Both the position numbers and the translations under genes were made by a program. Below, piece by piece: positions 17,137 through 27,712 of a DNA stretch of 64,000 nt (positions within the stretch are counted from its first letter, which is position 1; each line of letters begins with the position of its first letter). The notes below the pieces were generated by a model. That model did no database searches and was not told the DNA's origin. It saw only the letters and a program-made list of their open reading frames with translations. Source of the stretch: Phenylobacterium sp. RIFCSPHIGHO2_01_FULL_69_31 (GTDB lineage: Bacteria; Pseudomonadota; Alphaproteobacteria; Caulobacterales; Caulobacteraceae); the NCBI RefSeq assembly GCF_001824475.1, contig NZ_MHXN01000033.1, positions 1-64,000 on the forward strand, read 5' to 3'.

Positions 17137-17583
17137 ATGGCCGACGCTCTGCATGTGGTCTGCCCGCACTGCGACGCCGTCAACCGGCTGCCGCCCTCCC
17201 GCCTCGGGGATGGCGCAAAATGCGGGAAATGCCAAAGGCTTCTGTTCACCGGCGCGCCGGTCCCGCTGGAGGGCGCCCGGTTCGACCGGCATCTCGCCAA
17301 GAGCGACCTGCCCCTGATCGTGGACTTCTGGGCCGGCTGGTGCGGACCCTGCCGGGCCATCGCGCCGATCTTCGAGCGGGCGGCGGCGGAGCTGGAGCCG
17401 GGGGCGCGGTTCATCAAGATCGACGTGGACGCAAACCCCGCCCTGGCCGCGCGCTTCGGGGTGCAGGGCATCCCCGCGCTGTTCTGCTTCGTCGGCGGCA
17501 AGGTTGCGGCCCAGCAGGCGGGCCTGTCCGACCCCGGCCTTTTCCGCCGCTGGGTCCAGCAATTCGCGCCCGCCGGCGCCTGA
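17137..17583 (+). CDS. trxC: Thioredoxin 2 (zinc-ribbon thioredoxin)
   Basis: 148 residues after a GAGGAGG ribosome site. The N-terminal zinc ribbon has CPHCD and CGKC (about residues 8-33); the thioredoxin domain carries the redox site WCGPCRAIAPIFE near residue 67 and the cis-proline GIPALFCF. TrxC reduces cytoplasmic disulfides, and its zinc domain tunes activity under oxidative stress. The ATG at 17137 begins directly at the conserved ribbon. It is divergent from the serine hydrolase, about 100 bp away. Confidence 0.93.
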   Translation: MADALHVVCPHCDAVNRLPPSRLGDGAKCGKCQRLLFTGAPVPLEGARFDRHLAKSDLPLIVDFWAGWCGPCRAIAPIFERAAAELEPGARFIKIDVDANPALAARFGVQGIPALFCFVGGKVAAQQAGLSDPGLFRRWVQQFAPAGA

Positions 17584-17613
17584 CCCCCCGCGGGTCACAC
17601 CCCCAAAAGGGGG
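17581..17613 (+). terminator. Tandem hairpins after trxC
   Basis: The trxC stop is part of TGACCC-CCCGC-GGGTCA (17581-17597), followed at once by CCCCC-AAAA-GGGGG (17600-17613). There is no T-tract, so termination strength is uncertain. They separate trxC from the RTX gene 66 bp further on. Confidence 0.4.
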
Positions 17614-17678
17614 ATGAGCCGCCGCCGCCCGCCCGGCACTAGGGACGCCAGTCATCTGTGGCTTGGAGGGGGCGTTCC

Positions 17679-18452
17679 ATGGCGGTGCTTTCGTACAGTT
17701 CCGATTTTCGCACGGTCACGTTCGGCGACATTGCGTCGCTGACGATCGGGTCGACGCAGATCGTCACGGCCAACGCCACGACGCTGGCCCTTCGCGCCAC
17801 GATCTCGGGCACGATCACCGGGACGCTGGACGTGGTCTACGGCGGCAACTTCACCCTGCTGGCGGGTTTCCCGACCGGCGGGACCTTCACCAGTCTCAAG
17901 GTGGATCTCAACAACCAGACCCTGCTCTCGATCACCGATTTCTCGCTGCCCTACGGCCAGGGCGCGCCCGACTTCAGCAACCTGTCGGTCTTCCTGGGCG
18001 GCAACGACGTGCTGAACGGCGGGGTCCTGAACGATCTGCTCGAGGGCTTCTCCGGGGCCGACAACCTCAGCGGCGCGGGCGGCCTCGACATCATGAACGG
18101 CAACGCGGGCGCCGACACCCTGTCGGGCGGCGACGGCAACGACGTGGTGCGTGGCGGCCGGGACGACGACTCGATCTCGGGCGGCGCCGGTTCCGACTTC
18201 GTCTCGGGCGACCGCGGCGCGGATACCCTCAGCGGCGGCGCCGGCGGCGACATCTTCCACACCTTTTCCGGCGCCGGCCTGGACCGTGTGCTGGACTTCA
18301 GCCGCGCCGACGGCGACCGGGTGTTCGTGCTGGGCGGATACACGGTCAGCCAGTCCGGCGCCGACGTGGTCATCGACCTCGGCAGCGGCACGCAGATGGT
18401 GTTGGTCGGCGTGCAGCAGTCCAGCCTCACCGGCGACTGGATCTTCGGCTGA
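17679..18452 (+). CDS. RTX calcium-binding repeat protein
   Basis: 257 residues from an ATG behind TTGGAGGGGG. The first 115 residues form a beta-rich, Thr/Gly-rich domain without known motif. Residues about 115-195 hold RTX nonapeptides of the GGxGxDxUx type (GGDGNDVVRGG, GGAGSDFVSGD, GGAGGDIFHTF), and the C-terminus DRVLDFSRADGDRVFVLGG resembles serralysin-type C-terminal regions. Such proteins leave through type I secretion without a signal peptide and fold on calcium binding outside. No ABC exporter or membrane-fusion gene is in the window. No enzymatic domain was found; it may be a surface or matrix protein. Confidence 0.85.
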   Translation: MAVLSYSSDFRTVTFGDIASLTIGSTQIVTANATTLALRATISGTITGTLDVVYGGNFTLLAGFPTGGTFTSLKVDLNNQTLLSITDFSLPYGQGAPDFSNLSVFLGGNDVLNGGVLNDLLEGFSGADNLSGAGGLDIMNGNAGADTLSGGDGNDVVRGGRDDDSISGGAGSDFVSGDRGADTLSGGAGGDIFHTFSGAGLDRVLDFSRADGDRVFVLGGYTVSQSGADVVIDLGSGTQMVLVGVQQSSLTGDWIFG

Positions 18453-18458
18453 CGGGCC

Positions 18459-18492
18459 GGACCTTACGAAGGCGTTGCCCTACGTAAGGTCC
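18459..18492 (+). terminator. 10-bp-stem hairpin containing a FixJ-like motif
   Basis: GGACCTTACG and CGTAAGGTCC form a perfect 10-bp stem with a 14-base loop just after the RTX stop. No T-run follows. The right arm contains CTACGTAA (18480-18487), 7 of 8 to the reverse of the Sinorhizobium FixJ motif GTAMGTAG as I recall it, 47 bp before the next gene, so the element may be a regulatory site instead of, or as well as, a terminator. Confidence 0.45.
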
Positions 18493-18533
18493 GCACCGGA
18501 TAATGGACGCCTGAACTGTCAGGAGTCGGGCGT

Positions 18534-19619
18534 TTGCGGGACGGGATCGAACAGGGCGGCTGGGAAAGCCACCGGCCGAAGCTGGTCTATCCGTTCGAGC
18601 ATGGCCCCAAGGTCGGCGAGGAAGCGGTCGACATCGCCCCGGGCGTGAAGTGGCTGCGGATGCCGCTGGGCGGGGCGCTGGCCTTCATCAACGTCTGGGC
18701 CATCGCCGAGAAGACCGCGGACGGCCGCGACGGCTGGGCCATCGTCGACACCGGCCTCGGCGGACTGGAGAGCCGCAACGCCTGGCGCGCGGCGCTGAAA
18801 GGCCCGCTGGAAGGCAAGCCGGTGACGCGGGTCTTCGTGACCCACATGCACCCCGACCACATCGGCATGGCGGGGTATCTCACCCGCAAGTTCGACGCGC
18901 GGCTCTGGATCACCCGGCTGGAGTTCGTCACCTGCCGCTCGCTGGCCGCCGACACCGGGCGCGAGGCGCCGGCCGACGCCCTGGCCTTCTTCAAGGGCGC
19001 CGGCTGGGACGAGGACGCCCTCGAAAGCTACCGCGCCAAGTTCGGCGGGTTCGGCCGCGGGCTTTACGCCCTGCCGGACAGCTTCCATCGCCTCAACGAC
19101 GGCGATGCGGTGAAGATCGGCGACCATGTCTGGACGGTGGTGGTCGGCTCCGGCCACAGCCCCGAGCACGCCAGCCTCCATTGCGCGGACCTGAAGCTGA
19201 TGATCTCCGGCGACCAGGTGCTGCCCAAGATCTCGTCCAACGTCTCGGTGTTCCCCACCGAGCCCGACGGCGACCCGCTGACCGACTGGATCACCTCGCT
19301 GCAGCGGATCAAGACCAAGGTGCCGGACGAGGTGCTGGTGCTGCCAGCCCACAACGACCCCTTCCACGGCCTGCACGCGCGCATCGACCATCTGGTCGGC
19401 GGCCACGAGCGCGGGCTGACGCGGCTCCACGAGCTGCTGGTCGAGCCGAAGCGGGTGGTCGACGTCTTCCACGTCCTGTTCCGCCGCCGGATCGACGAGA
19501 ACCTGCTGGGCCTGGCCACGGGCGAGAGCCTGGCCCACCTCAACTGCCTGATGGCGCGCGGGCAGGCGATCCGCGAGCGGGACGAGAACGGCGTCGACTG
19601 GTACCGGGCGGCGGCCTAA
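18534..19619 (+). CDS. MBL-fold hydrolase (glyoxalase II-like)
   Basis: 361 residues from a TTG with AGGAG 11 bp upstream. The di-metal motif THMHPDHIGMAG lies near residue 103, with GSGHSPEHASLHC, ISGDQVLPKISS and LPAHNDPF as the later metal-site blocks. The long C-terminal helix region (LHELLVEPKRVVDVFHVLF) resembles the winged-helix tail of LACTB2-like hydrolases. The substrate may be a thioester or lactone. It is the first gene of a run with a crotonase and an SDR, pointing to acyl-CoA or lipid catabolism. Confidence 0.85.
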   Translation: MRDGIEQGGWESHRPKLVYPFEHGPKVGEEAVDIAPGVKWLRMPLGGALAFINVWAIAEKTADGRDGWAIVDTGLGGLESRNAWRAALKGPLEGKPVTRVFVTHMHPDHIGMAGYLTRKFDARLWITRLEFVTCRSLAADTGREAPADALAFFKGAGWDEDALESYRAKFGGFGRGLYALPDSFHRLNDGDAVKIGDHVWTVVVGSGHSPEHASLHCADLKLMISGDQVLPKISSNVSVFPTEPDGDPLTDWITSLQRIKTKVPDEVLVLPAHNDPFHGLHARIDHLVGGHERGLTRLHELLVEPKRVVDVFHVLFRRRIDENLLGLATGESLAHLNCLMARGQAIRERDENGVDWYRAAA

Positions 19620-19675
19620 GCTTCACGAATAGGGTGGGAAGAACCAGAGGACGGCTCTCTGCGGCCGAAAGCGGA

Positions 19676-20455
19676 ATGACGGATCACATTTTGAGCGAAG
19701 TGTCGGGCGGCGTCCTGACCCTGACCATCAACCGGCCGGACAAGAAGAACGCCCTGACGCGGGCCATGTACCAGGGCCTGGGCGACGGGATCGACCGGGC
19801 CAGCGAGGATCCGTCCATCCGCTGCGTCCTGATCCAGGCCAACGGCGACATCTTCACCGCCGGCAACGACCTGGGTGACTTCGCCGCCGTCAATTCGGGC
19901 GATCCCCAGGCCAATCAGGCGCGCGAGGGCGGCAATCCGCTGCTGGCGGCGCTGGCCCGGGCCAAGACCCCGATCGTCGCGGCCGTCCATGGCCGGGCGG
20001 TGGGGGTCGGCGTGACCATGCTGCTGCACTGCGACCTCGTCTATGTGGCCGAGGACGCCCTGCTGACCACCCCGTTCGTGAACCTGGCCCTCGTGCCCGA
20101 GGCGGCCTCCTCGCTGCTGCTGCCCGCGCGGATCGGTCACGCCCGCGCCTTCTCGATGTTCGTGCTGAACGAGGCGGTGGACGGCAAGACCGCCGCCGCC
20201 TGGGGCATCGCCAACGCCGCCGTCCCCGCCGCCGAGCTGCGCGCCAAGGCCCGTGCGGCCGCCGAGGCCGTGGCCAGCCGCGCCCCCACCGCGGTCCAGG
20301 CCACCAAGGCGCTGATGCGCGATCCGGCGGCCATCACCGCCCAGATGGAGCAGGAAGGCCGGATCTTCGCCGCCCAGCTCCGCTCGCCGGAGACCAAGGA
20401 AGCGCTGACCGCCTTCGCCGAAAAGCGCGCCCCTGACTTCAGCAAGGTGGCCTGA
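19676..20455 (+). CDS. Enoyl-CoA hydratase/isomerase family protein
   Basis: 259 residues. Crotonase features include TLTINRPDKKNALTRAM, the oxyanion-hole segment FTAGNDLGDF, the second oxyanion segment HGRAVGVGVTMLLHCDLVYV and ALVPEAASSLLLP, where the Glu corresponds to the catalytic glutamate of isomerase-type members. The first oxyanion position has T-A-G-N-D where hydratases often have S-A-G-A-D. It likely acts on an enoyl-CoA in beta-oxidation. It is 5 bp upstream of the SDR gene, in one operon. Confidence 0.85.
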   Translation: MTDHILSEVSGGVLTLTINRPDKKNALTRAMYQGLGDGIDRASEDPSIRCVLIQANGDIFTAGNDLGDFAAVNSGDPQANQAREGGNPLLAALARAKTPIVAAVHGRAVGVGVTMLLHCDLVYVAEDALLTTPFVNLALVPEAASSLLLPARIGHARAFSMFVLNEAVDGKTAAAWGIANAAVPAAELRAKARAAAEAVASRAPTAVQATKALMRDPAAITAQMEQEGRIFAAQLRSPETKEALTAFAEKRAPDFSKVA

Positions 20456-20460
20456 GGACC

Positions 20461-21426
20461 ATGAGCGAGCGCATCACCTCGGCCTTCGGCGCCAAGTCCA
20501 CCGCGCGCGAGGTCGCGGCCGGTCACGACCTGAACGGGGTCCGGGCCATCGTCACGGGCGGCGCGTCGGGCATCGGCGTCGAGACCGCCCGGGCGCTGGC
20601 CGAGGCGGGCGCCGAGGTGATGCTCGCGGTCCGCAACCTGGCGGCGGGTGAAGTCACCGCGGCGGACATCGGCCGGACCGCGCCGGGCAAGGTCTCGGTC
20701 GGCCGGCTGGACCTCTCGGACCTCGCCTCGGTGGCGGCCTTTGCCTCGGCCTGGGGCGATCAGCCGCTCGACATTCTGATCAACAACGCCGGCGTCATGG
20801 CCTGCCCGCAGAGCTACACGGCGCAGGATCTGGAGATGCAGATCGGCACGAACCACTTCGGCCATTTCCTGCTGTCGATCCTGTTGGCGCGGAGCCTGAT
20901 GAACGCGGCCGAGGAGGGGCGCCAGAGCCGGCTGGTCTCGCTGTCGTCCATCGGCCACCGCCGCAGCGGCATCCACTTCGACGACATCCACTATCGCCAG
21001 CGGCCCTACGATAAATGGGAGGCCTACGGCCAGGCCAAGACCGCCAACGCCCTGTTCGCCGTCGGCTTCGACGCCCGCTTCGCCGACCTGGGGATCAACG
21101 CCAACGCCGTCATGCCCGGCGGCATCATGACGCCGCTGCAGCGGCACCTTCCGCGCGAAGAGATGATCGCCTTCGGCTGGATGGACGAGAGCGGCAAGAC
21201 CAACGACCGCTTCAAGTCGACCGAGCAGGGCGCCTCCACCAGCGTCTGGGCCGCGCTGGGCGACGAGTTGGAGGGCGTGGGCGGCCTCTACCTGGAGAAC
21301 TGCGCCCAGGCGCTGCCGTGGACGCAGGACAATCCGTTCGAGGGCGTCATGCCCCATGCCCTGGACCCCGAGACGGCCGAGCGCCTGTGGGCGGTGTCGG
21401 AGGAGACCACCGGCGCCCGCGTCTAG
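20461..21426 (+). CDS. Short-chain dehydrogenase/reductase
   Basis: 321 residues. A classical Rossmann N-terminus has TGGASGIGVETARAL (TGxxxGIG), NNAGVM, and an active site of Ser (SLSSIGHRR) and Y-x3-K (YGQAKTANALFAVG). The length and the YGQAK form match the retinol-dehydrogenase/WWOX-like group often annotated as oxidoreductase for lipophilic alcohols. The cofactor is probably NADP, as an Arg lies after the second strand (VRNLAAGE). It is translationally near the crotonase gene and may act on the same substrate. Confidence 0.88.
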   Translation: MSERITSAFGAKSTAREVAAGHDLNGVRAIVTGGASGIGVETARALAEAGAEVMLAVRNLAAGEVTAADIGRTAPGKVSVGRLDLSDLASVAAFASAWGDQPLDILINNAGVMACPQSYTAQDLEMQIGTNHFGHFLLSILLARSLMNAAEEGRQSRLVSLSSIGHRRSGIHFDDIHYRQRPYDKWEAYGQAKTANALFAVGFDARFADLGINANAVMPGGIMTPLQRHLPREEMIAFGWMDESGKTNDRFKSTEQGASTSVWAALGDELEGVGGLYLENCAQALPWTQDNPFEGVMPHALDPETAERLWAVSEETTGARV

Positions 21427-21471
21427 GCAGAAGGCTTGGCCTTGGGTTGGGTCAGCGCCTAGGTTTGTGAC

Positions 21472-21951
21472 ATGAGCGTGAATATCCGGGTGGCGACCGT
21501 CGCCGACGCCCCGCTGATCCTGTCCTTCATCCGGGAGCTGGCGGAGTACGAGCGGCTGCTGCACGAGGTGGAGGCGACCGAGGCCGACATCCGTCGCGAC
21601 CTGTTCGGAGAGAACCCGCGCAGCTTCTGCGAGATCGCCGAGCACAACGGCCAGCCGGTGGGCTTCGCGCTCTGGTTCTACAACTACTCGACGTTCCGCG
21701 GCCGGGCGGGAATCTATCTTGAGGACCTCTTCGTCCGCCCGGAAGCGCGCGGCGTGGGAGCCGGCAAGGCCCTGCTGCGCAAGCTGGCCCAGCGCTGCGT
21801 CGACGCCGAGCTGGGGCGGCTGGAATGGGCGGTGCTCAACTGGAACGCGCCCTCGATCGCCTTCTATGACAGCCTGGGAGCCGGTGCGATGACCGAGTGG
21901 ACCGTTCGGCGGCTGGATGGCGAGGCGCTCGAGCGCCTCGCAGCGTCATGA
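21472..21951 (+). CDS. GNAT N-acetyltransferase (SAT/diamine type)
   Basis: 159 residues. The acetyl-CoA motif A is VRPEARGVGAGKALLRKLA; FALWFYNYSTFRGRAGIYLEDLFV upstream and LEWAVLNWNAPSIAFYDSLGA downstream match the spermidine/spermine acetyltransferase-like GNAT group. Its substrate is probably a small amine or amino acid. The ATG at 21472 begins at the first beta strand. It overlaps the next acetyltransferase gene by ATGA. Confidence 0.85.
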   Translation: MSVNIRVATVADAPLILSFIRELAEYERLLHEVEATEADIRRDLFGENPRSFCEIAEHNGQPVGFALWFYNYSTFRGRAGIYLEDLFVRPEARGVGAGKALLRKLAQRCVDAELGRLEWAVLNWNAPSIAFYDSLGAGAMTEWTVRRLDGEALERLAAS

Positions 21952-22562
21952 GCGCGCCGCCGAAAACCGTCATCCACGCCTCCGCGGAAGAGGCAGAGGC
22001 GATCCGCCAGGCCGTGCGAACCGCCGACGTCTCCGCCCTGGGTCTGGGCCGCGCCCGGGCCGAGCTGAAGCACGTTCCCGGCCTGACCGCGCTGCTCAGC
22101 GACATTCGGGTGTCGGGGCCCATCTACGATCTGCCGCGGCCGATCACGGAAGACAGCGTCACCCGCTGGGTGGCCGAGAACCAGGCCCAGGCGTTGGCGG
22201 GCGACGCCCTGCTGCTGGTGACCCTCGACGAGGATGGCGATGTGGCCGGCTATTCGCGGATCACCGTCTGGCCCGAGCATGCGTCGGCAGAGCTTGCCGG
22301 GGCCATGCGTGCCGACCTGCAGGGAAAGGGCCAGGGCGGCGTCGGCATGTCGCACACCTTCGGCTGGATCTTCGAGACCCTGGGCGTGCGGCTGATGTGC
22401 CTGACCGCCGCCCTCGACAATGTCCGCTCGCAGAAGGGCATCGACGCCGCGGGTTTCCGGCGCATGGGGGAGCGCGAGGCGGTCCGTCCCGACGGGACCA
22501 CCCGCCGCTCCGTCTACTGGGAGCTGACCCGCGACGAGTGGCGCCAGCGCCACCGGCTCTAG
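21948..22562 (+). CDS. Second GNAT-like acetyltransferase, divergent
   Basis: 204 residues, coupled to the previous gene by ATGA. The C-terminal part, with TLDEDGDVAGYSRITVWPEHASAEL, SHTFGWIFETLGVRLMCLTA and NVRSQKGIDAAGFRRMGERE, follows a GNAT fold of the RimJ/RimL type, where xxNxxSxxxxxxxGF ends the acceptor region. The pyrophosphate loop (Q/RxxGxG/A) is not obvious, although GKGQGGVG is a candidate. The first 65 residues are unique. Its substrate is unknown. Confidence 0.6.
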   Translation: MSAPPKTVIHASAEEAEAIRQAVRTADVSALGLGRARAELKHVPGLTALLSDIRVSGPIYDLPRPITEDSVTRWVAENQAQALAGDALLLVTLDEDGDVAGYSRITVWPEHASAELAGAMRADLQGKGQGGVGMSHTFGWIFETLGVRLMCLTAALDNVRSQKGIDAAGFRRMGEREAVRPDGTTRRSVYWELTRDEWRQRHRL

Positions 22563-22568
22563 GCGGCG

Positions 22569-23000
22569 CTAGACCGCGATATCGATGATCATGGGTTGGG
22601 CGGAGCGGCCTTCCTTGGCGGCCTTCTGGGCCTCGCCGCTCAGGGCGTCCTGCATGACCTCCTGAATGCGCTTGGAAATCTCGGCTTCCAGCGATGTCAG
22701 GGTCGCGGCCCGCTCCTCGGGAGTCATGGCGGCCAGCGAGGCGTCGCTGATGCCCTTCGCGGCCTTCATCTCTTTCTCGATCTTCGCTTTCAGGGCTTCG
22801 AACTTCTGTTCCTTGGCCCAGGCGTAAAGCCCCTTCTCACGCACCTCGTCGAGGGTGGCCTTGTTGCGGGCGGCGGCGGCCTCGGCGCGGGTCTTGGCGG
22901 CGTCCGCCGGGTTCTCCGGCGCCCTGCCGGGCTGCTCCACCCCGCCCGTGGCGGTCGGCAGTCCGAGGGAAAGCATCGCGCCGATACCGTTCATAGCCAT
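22569..23000 (-). CDS. Conserved hypothetical, Ala/Lys/Glu-rich helical protein
   Basis: 143 residues with an AGGAGG ribosome site, so very likely real. Not recognised by function. Residues 30-125 are predicted helical and highly charged (ARNKATLDEVREKGLYAWAKE, ALKAKIEKEMKAAKG), and the C-terminus is QPMIIDIAV. No signal peptide or membrane helix. The pattern recalls small cytoplasmic or flagellar/motility-related helical proteins of Caulobacterales, but this is only resemblance. It lies between a GNAT gene (convergent) and a J-domain gene on the same strand. Confidence 0.65.
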   Translation of the reverse strand: MAMNGIGAMLSLGLPTATGGVEQPGRAPENPADAAKTRAEAAAARNKATLDEVREKGLYAWAKEQKFEALKAKIEKEMKAAKGISDASLAAMTPEERAATLTSLEAEISKRIQEVMQDALSGEAQKAAKEGRSAQPMIIDIAV

Positions 23001-23045
23001 CTGGCCCTCCTTGCGTTGGGCCTAGTTAAGCAAGAACTGTACCAG

Positions 23046-23738
23046 TCAGGCGGCCCAGGCGGCGGCGAAGCGGCGGAGCAGGGACAGGGCGGCGCTGTCG
23101 GCCAGCCCGGGGTTGGCGGCCAGCCGGACGAACAGGTGCCCGGCCTCCCGGCGGCCGCGGGCCGGCAGGCCTTCGCCTTCCACGCGGACCAGACCACGTT
23201 CGGCGGCCTTGCGGTCGATCCAGATGCTGCGGCGGCCAAGCGGGGTGTCTACCGTGATCCGGCCGCCTTTCTTGAGCAGGCCCGGAGCCACCTTCGCCGT
23301 CATCCACACGTCGTCGCCGCGCACCAGCACGCCGTCGTGGGCGCGGATGTAGACCGACAACTCGTGACCGGCCGCCTGCACCTTGTCCCCCGAACGCAGG
23401 CCGGGCGGCAGGGTGATGCGGATGAACTGGCCATCGGGCATTCGATGGTCCACGTCGCCGCCTTCGAGGGCCAGCTTGGGCGAAATCTCCAGGTCGGGAT
23501 CCGGCGTCGGCCGCGCCCTGACCGGCGCTTGCACGAAGCGGTCGCCGAGCGGGTCCTGCAGACGCTGGTAGGCGTCCATCACCTGGCGGAAGGCGCCCTC
23601 GTCGCCGCCCTGGTCCGGATGCGCGCGCTTGGCCGCCGCGCGGAACGCCTTGCGCACCTCGGCGGGCGTCGAGGCGGAGCTCACGCCCAGCACCTCGCGC
23701 GCCATCTTCAGGGTCATGTCGGGAGCCGTCCGACTCAT
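23046..23738 (-). CDS. J-domain protein (DnaJ-like co-chaperone)
   Basis: 230 residues. A J-domain near the N-terminus has AREVLGVSSASTPAEVRKAF, the invariant HPD in AKRAHPDQGGDEGAF, and VMDAYQRLQDP. The rest (about 95-225) resembles the C-terminal substrate-binding domain of class II DnaJ (ITLPPGLRSGDKVQ, KGGRITVDTPLG, GRREAGHLFVRLA), so it is a CbpA-like protein without zinc finger and with a shortened linker. It would stimulate DnaK ATPase. Start is uncertain: ATGs at 23738, 23717 and 23705 are in frame. It is divergent from pdxH. Confidence 0.85.
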   Translation of the reverse strand: MSRTAPDMTLKMAREVLGVSSASTPAEVRKAFRAAAKRAHPDQGGDEGAFRQVMDAYQRLQDPLGDRFVQAPVRARPTPDPDLEISPKLALEGGDVDHRMPDGQFIRITLPPGLRSGDKVQAAGHELSVYIRAHDGVLVRGDDVWMTAKVAPGLLKKGGRITVDTPLGRRSIWIDRKAAERGLVRVEGEGLPARGRREAGHLFVRLAANPGLADSAALSLLRRFAAAWAA

Positions 23739-23819
23739 GAGCCAGGACCGTAGGGTAAACGCCGTCAACACACCGTTAAGCGCTCGCAAGGTCGCGCACG
23801 GCCGCGCTATATCCCCTGC

Positions 23820-24485
23820 GTGACCGAAAAGACCCTCATCCCGGCGTCCCCGACCGAGGACGAATACGTCCGCCAGGTGGCGAGCGCCGAGCCGCCGCCG
23901 CTGCTCAGCGAGACCGACCCCTTCGCGCTCTTCGACGCTTGGCTGAAGGAAGCCCTGCAGAAGGAGCCGAACGACGCCAACGCCATGGCCCTCGCCACGG
24001 CGGACGCCGACGGCCTGCCCGACGTGCGGATGGTGCTGCTCAAGGACGTCGATCCCGGCGGTTTCGTCTTCTACACCAACCTCGAGAGCGCCAAGGGCCA
24101 GGAACTGGCCGCCAATCCGAAGGCGGCGCTGCTGTTCCACTGGAAGTCTCTGCGGCGGCAGGTGCGGGTGCGCGGCGAGGTGACGCCGACGACGCCGGAA
24201 GAAGCCGACGCCTATTTCGCCACCCGCGCCCGGCCGGCCCAGCTCGGCGCCTGGGCCAGCGCCCAGTCGCGCACCCTGCCGGACCGCCTGGCCCTGGAGA
24301 AGAAGATCGCCGAGGTCGGCCTGCGCTTCGGCCTGGGCAAGGTGCCGCGGCCGCCGCACTGGTCCGGCTTCCGCGTGGCGCCGCAGTCGATCGAGTTCTG
24401 GCGCGATCGCCCGTTCCGCCTCCACGAGCGGCTGGTGTTCGAACGCGCCGGGGGCGGCTGGGCGACGCGCAGGCTGTTTCCTTGA
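23820..24485 (+). CDS. pdxH: Pyridoxamine 5'-phosphate oxidase
   Basis: 221 residues from a GTG. FMN-binding and substrate motifs are clear: [64 protein letters not shown] and the C-terminal [17 protein letters not shown] with the terminal WATRRLFP. The enzyme oxidises pyridoxine or pyridoxamine phosphate to PLP with oxygen. The TGA overlaps a TTG that may start the next gene. It supplies PLP, used for example by HemA and the MocR-type protein in this window. Confidence 0.95.
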   Translation: MTEKTLIPASPTEDEYVRQVASAEPPPLLSETDPFALFDAWLKEALQKEPNDANAMALATADADGLPDVRMVLLKDVDPGGFVFYTNLESAKGQELAANPKAALLFHWKSLRRQVRVRGEVTPTTPEEADAYFATRARPAQLGAWASAQSRTLPDRLALEKKIAEVGLRFGLGKVPRPPHWSGFRVAPQSIEFWRDRPFRLHERLVFERAGGGWATRRLFP

Positions 24486-25978
24486 GCGGCCCCCGGACGA
24501 CGCCGGTCGAGGCCGAGATCATGGCCTGGCTGGCGGCCCGCACGGACAAGGCGATCGAGACGGCGTGCGCGCACGTCTTCCTCGGCAAGGACGCGGCCTG
24601 GAAGCTCAAGCGCCACGCCGATCTGGGCTACGCGGACTTCTCGACGATGGAGCGCCGGAAGTGGGCGCTGGACCGCGAGCTGGAGTTCAACAAGGCGGCC
24701 GCGCCCGACATCTACCGCGCCGTGCGGCCGATCACCCGCGAGGCCGGCGGCGGGCTGGCCCTCGAAGGCGCCGGCGAGGCCATCGGCCACGTGCTTGAGA
24801 TGCGCAGGTTCGACGAACGTTGTGTTCTGTCCGCTCGGCCAGAGGCCGTCACCGGCGACCTGGCCGAAGCCCTGGGCCGGATGATCGCCGGCTTCCACGC
24901 CGAGGCGCCCCTTCGCCCCGCCGGCGGCCTGACCGCCCTCAGCTTCACGGTCGGCTCCAACGCCCAGCTCCTTCGCGAGACCTGCGAGGGCCTGGACCAG
25001 GACCGGGTCGAGACGATGATCGCCCTGACCGAAGCCGAGCTGGAACGGCAGGCGCCGCTGCTGGCGCACCGGTCGGCGAGCGGCTTCTCCCGGCGCTGCC
25101 ACGGTGACCTGCACCTCGGGAATATCCTGTTGGAAGACGGACGGCCGGTCCTGTTCGACTGCATCGAGTTCAGCGACCTGCTGTCCGATCTCGACGTGCA
25201 ATACGACCTGGCCTTCCTGCTGATGGACCTCGACTTCCGGGGCCGGCGCGACGCGGCTGTGCGGGCCCTGTCCGGCTATGTGGACGAGGCGGCCCGGACG
25301 TTCCCGCCCGAGATCTGGGACGGCCTCGCCAGCCTGCCCCTGATGCTCTCGGTGCGCGCGGGGGTAAGGGCGCACGTGTCGGCGCATTCGTCGGACCCGG
25401 CCGCGGCGCGGGCCTATGTGGAGGCCGCCATCGCCCACCTGTCGCCCCCGCCGCCGGTGCTGGCCGCGGTGGGCGGCCTGTCGGGGTCCGGCAAGTCGCA
25501 CTTCTCGCGCGCCGTGGCGCCGTCGCTTGGCGCCTCGCCGGGGGCCGTGATCCTGCGCACCGACGAGATCCGCAAGCGGCTGATGAACATCCCGCCGACC
25601 ACCACCATGGACCCGGCGACCTATACGGCCGAGTTCTACGTGCGCACCTACGACACCATGATCGACAACGCCCGTGCGCTGTTGAAAGCCGGTCGCGCGG
25701 TGGTGCTGGACGCGACCTTCATTGATGGCGGCCTGCGGGCCCGGGTGGAGGCGCTGGCGGCCGAATGCGGCGTGCCGTTCCGCGGCGCCTGGATGGATGC
25801 GCCGGTCGAGGTGCTGGAGGCGCGCGTGGCGAACCGCACGGGCGACGCCTCGGACGCCACGGTGGCGGTGCTGCACGATCAGGTCGGCCGGCTATTGGAG
25901 CCGCCGGGGTGGCCCACGGTCGACGCCCAGGCTCCGACGGCGCAGGCGGCAAGGACCTGGATCGACAGGACAAGTTGA
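24482..25978 (+). CDS. Fused APH-like phosphotransferase and P-loop kinase
   Basis: 498 residues from TTG 24482 (overlapping the pdxH stop); ATG 24521 would remove 13 residues. The N-terminal two-thirds is an aminoglycoside-phosphotransferase-like fold with the catalytic HGDLHLGN loop near residue 207 and the metal aspartate in LFDCIEF. The C-terminal third is a small kinase with Walker [10 protein letters not shown] (about 331-339) and [15 protein letters not shown]. Such two-domain proteins are widespread in proteobacteria; the substrate is unknown. The two kinase folds may act in sequence on a sugar or antibiotic-like compound. No resistance role can be claimed. Confidence 0.85.
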   Translation: MSGPRTTPVEAEIMAWLAARTDKAIETACAHVFLGKDAAWKLKRHADLGYADFSTMERRKWALDRELEFNKAAAPDIYRAVRPITREAGGGLALEGAGEAIGHVLEMRRFDERCVLSARPEAVTGDLAEALGRMIAGFHAEAPLRPAGGLTALSFTVGSNAQLLRETCEGLDQDRVETMIALTEAELERQAPLLAHRSASGFSRRCHGDLHLGNILLEDGRPVLFDCIEFSDLLSDLDVQYDLAFLLMDLDFRGRRDAAVRALSGYVDEAARTFPPEIWDGLASLPLMLSVRAGVRAHVSAHSSDPAAARAYVEAAIAHLSPPPPVLAAVGGLSGSGKSHFSRAVAPSLGASPGAVILRTDEIRKRLMNIPPTTTMDPATYTAEFYVRTYDTMIDNARALLKAGRAVVLDATFIDGGLRARVEALAAECGVPFRGAWMDAPVEVLEARVANRTGDASDATVAVLHDQVGRLLEPPGWPTVDAQAPTAQAARTWIDRTS

Positions 25979-26019
25979 CGCTCCCGTTGCGGAAGCGACA
26001 TCGTCTCTCTAATCGTGAT

Positions 26020-26041
26020 CGATAACTAACAGCCGATAACT
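26020..26041 (+). repeat. Direct repeat CGATAACT upstream of acyl-CoA ligase
   Basis: CGATAACT occurs twice (26020-26027 and 26034-26041), 14 bp apart, ending 19 bp before the ligase ATG and just before the GGGGAGAAGG ribosome site. A regulator binding direct repeats, or a secondary function in the leader, is possible; no family match is claimed. Confidence 0.35.
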
Positions 26042-26060
26042 TAGGGGAGAAGGCGCGCAG

Positions 26061-27707
<1,647 letters not shown>

Positions 27708-27712
27708 GACAA

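Noticed and set aside
18000..18260. Repeats resembling a CRISPR or tandem array
   Set aside because: They are degenerate codons of RTX nonapeptides inside a coding frame, with no constant repeat or spacers.
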